DNA of 5,970 bases from an uncultured Brevundimonas sp. (GTDB taxonomy: Bacteria > Pseudomonadota > Alphaproteobacteria > Caulobacterales > Caulobacteraceae): assembly GCA_946481425.1 (NCBI GenBank), contig CAMLNT010000149.1, forward strand, positions 1 through 5,970. The letters are read 5' to 3'. Made by a program: the position numbers and the translations under genes. This document shows positions 4,448 to 5,970 of this stretch, piece by piece. Within the stretch, counting starts at the first letter, position 1. The number at the start of each line of letters is the position of its first letter. Under the pieces are notes generated by a model. The model made no database searches and was not told where the DNA came from. It saw only the letters and a program-made list of their open reading frames with translations.

Positions 4448-5970
4448 GTGAGCCGCGTATCGCCACCGATCCCGGGGGACTGGAGCTCGCCGGGACACCG
4501 GAGGGCTTCGACGCCCTGGTGACCGGCGACCTGCTGCGTCGGCGTGGCGGGGTTGGGCTGTTCGTTGCGCGAGACTTCCAGCGCGGCAACGCGCTGGCCG
4601 ATGCGCTGGGCTTCTTCGCGCCGGATATCGAGATCCTCAGGCTGCCGGCGTGGGACTGCCTGCCGTACGACCGGGTTTCACCGTCGGCGGGCGTCGCGGC
4701 GGATCGGATGGCGGTTTTGACGCGACTGGCGCGCGGCGGCGAGGGTAAGCCGCTGCTGGTGATTGCGTCGGTCGCGGCGGCGGTCCAGCGTCTGCCAGCG
4801 CGAGCGGCCATGAACCATGCCGCCTGGTCGACGCGAGTCGGCCGGGTCGTGAACATGGCGGAATTGGAGCAGCACTTTTCGGTCAACGGCTATCAGCGGG
4901 CCTCGACGGTGTCGGAGCGCGGCGAGTTCGCGATTCGGGGCGGAGTAATCGATGTCTTCCCGCCGGGAGCAGCCGAGCCGGTGCGCTTAGACCTCTTCGG
5001 CGATACGCTGGAGTCGATCCGCGCCTTTGATCCGGAGACCCAACGTTCGACGCGCCAATTGACCGAGGTCGAGCTGTTGCCGGTGTCGGAAATCCAGCTG
5101 GATCCGCAGGCCATCTCACGTTTCCGGAGTCGCTGGTTGGAGACCTTTGGCGCCGGGGCCGACGATCCGGTCTATCAGGCGGTGTCGGAGGGCGCGCGAC
5201 GCCAAGGTCTGGAGCACTGGCTCCCGCTGCTGCACGAACGACTGGAGACGGTGTTCGATTATCTTCCGGCTGACGCGGTCGTGTTGCTGGACGCTCTCGC
5301 CGAGCAATCGCGCGACGAGCGGCTGGCAATGATTGAGGACGCCTATGAGGCGCGGCGTGAAGTCGGCCGAGCGGGGCAGCCCTATCGAGCGCTCAAGCCC
5401 GATGCGCTCTACCTGACGCGCGGCGAGTGGGACGAGCGGCTGTCGACGTTGGCCTGGCGGCGGTTCAGCGCCTTCCGCAGCGAAGGCCCGGCGGTCGTCG
5501 ATATGGGCGGCGCACAGGGACGTACCTTCGCCGCCGAACGGGCGCAGGACAGCGTCAATCTGTTCGAGGCCGTGACGGCCCATGCCAAAGCCCTTCAGAG
5601 TCAGGGCAAGCGGGTGTTGTTCGCGTCCTGGTCGGAGGGGTCGTCGGATCGCCTCGGTGTCATGCTGGCGGACCATGGGCTGGCTGACGCGCCGCTGGCG
5701 GCCGACTGGCCGTCGGCCCTAGGGCGGTCGCTCGAGACCGTCCAGCGGGCGGTGCTGCCGGTAGAGCATGGCTTCGTAGCCGGCGACCTGGCGGTCATCT
5801 CCGAGACCGATATCCTGGGCGACCGGTTGGCGCGTCCGAGGAAGAAGCGGCGGGCGTCGAACTTCCTCGCGGAGGCCTCGGGCCTGAACACGGGCGATCT
5901 GGTCGTGCACATCGACCACGGTATCGGGCGCTATGAGGGTTTGAAGACGCTCGAGGTGCAGGACGCGCCG
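4444..5970 (+). CDS. mfd: Transcription-repair coupling factor Mfd, partial (C-terminus outside window)
   Basis: An open frame of 509 codons runs from GTG at 4444 to the window end without a stop. Mfd binds stalled RNA polymerase, displaces it and recruits UvrA for strand-specific nucleotide excision repair; full proteins are about 1,150 residues. The UvrB-homology region is recognisable: LRLPAWDCLPYDRVSPS (65-81), QRLPAR (115-120), and RGEFAIRGGVIDVFPPG with LDLFGDTLESIRAFDPET (159-199). As in the family, the UvrB-like Walker A position (about 38-45) has no GxGKT. A linker/D3 region (about 330-460) and a basic RPRKKRR stretch (464-470) come before the RNA-polymerase-interacting domain, which begins at GDLVVHIDHGIGRYEGL (484-500). 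The helicase motor and C-terminal domain are not in the window. The start is supported by AGGAG at five bases and by the 4-bp overlap with sdhE. Confidence 0.95.
   Translation, partial: MSEPRIATDPGGLELAGTPEGFDALVTGDLLRRRGGVGLFVARDFQRGNALADALGFFAPDIEILRLPAWDCLPYDRVSPSAGVAADRMAVLTRLARGGEGKPLLVIASVAAAVQRLPARAAMNHAAWSTRVGRVVNMAELEQHFSVNGYQRASTVSERGEFAIRGGVIDVFPPGAAEPVRLDLFGDTLESIRAFDPETQRSTRQLTEVELLPVSEIQLDPQAISRFRSRWLETFGAGADDPVYQAVSEGARRQGLEHWLPLLHERLETVFDYLPADAVVLLDALAEQSRDERLAMIEDAYEARREVGRAGQPYRALKPDALYLTRGEWDERLSTLAWRRFSAFRSEGPAVVDMGGAQGRTFAAERAQDSVNLFEAVTAHAKALQSQGKRVLFASWSEGSSDRLGVMLADHGLADAPLAADWPSALGRSLETVQRAVLPVEHGFVAGDLAVISETDILGDRLARPRKKRRASNFLAEASGLNTGDLVVHIDHGIGRYEGLKTLEVQDAP

Noticed and set aside
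4136..5912. Minus-strand open frames opposite sdhE and mfd, including 148- and 186-codon frames
   Set aside because: They are rich in Arg, Pro and Ser, typical of shadow frames, and lie opposite clear Mfd and SdhE coding sequence.
1..5970. Mobile elements, CRISPR, tRNA, phage or defence genes
   Set aside because: Nearly all bases belong to six recognised housekeeping genes and one conserved-family gene with uniform composition, and no repeats or cloverleaf-like segments were seen.

Overview
The window is chromosomal housekeeping DNA from a GC-rich bacterium. GC is roughly two-thirds by eye, with strong G/C preference at third codon positions. The gene content and protein sequences point to an alphaproteobacterium. 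The SufS-SufT-SufA order, the SdhE/Mfd pair divergent from RecG, GTG starts and very tight gene overlaps all fit this class. Caulobacterales (Caulobacter/Brevundimonas/Phenylobacterium type) is my best guess, but the genus is an inference and was not tested.

Left part (1-2000, + strand): the distal end of a SUF iron-sulfur cluster assembly operon. It holds the C-terminal 70% of the cysteine desulfurase SufS (its start lies before the window), then SufT (DUF59/MIP18 family), the A-type carrier SufA, and a small TfoX N-terminal-domain protein. Every junction overlaps: GTGA at 863-866, TGATG around 1261 and TGATG around 1641. None of the three downstream starts has a convincing Shine-Dalgarno sequence, so translational coupling is likely. 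SufS supplies persulfide sulfur, the SufBCD scaffold (expected upstream, not seen) builds clusters, and SufA and SufT act in carrying or maturing them. The role of the TfoX-like protein in this unit is unknown.

Middle (1997-4096, - strand): a complete recG, the branch-migration and fork-remodelling helicase. It converges on the TfoX-like gene with the two stop codons sharing CTAG, so there is no intergenic terminator.

Right part (4097-5970): an 84-bp divergent intergenic region with a dyad symmetry (4102-4126) covering the recG ribosome binding site. It is followed by sdhE (succinate dehydrogenase flavinylation factor) and, overlapping it by 4 bp, the first 509 codons of mfd (transcription-repair coupling factor). 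The mfd frame stays open to the window edge; its translocase motor lies beyond.

The window has no rRNA, tRNA, CRISPR array, insertion sequence, prophage gene or compositional island, and no non-coding stretch above 300 bases. I do not see a previously undescribed system. The points most worth a second look are the dyad over the recG RBS, the TfoX-like gene locked into the suf operon, and the CTAG convergent overlap.
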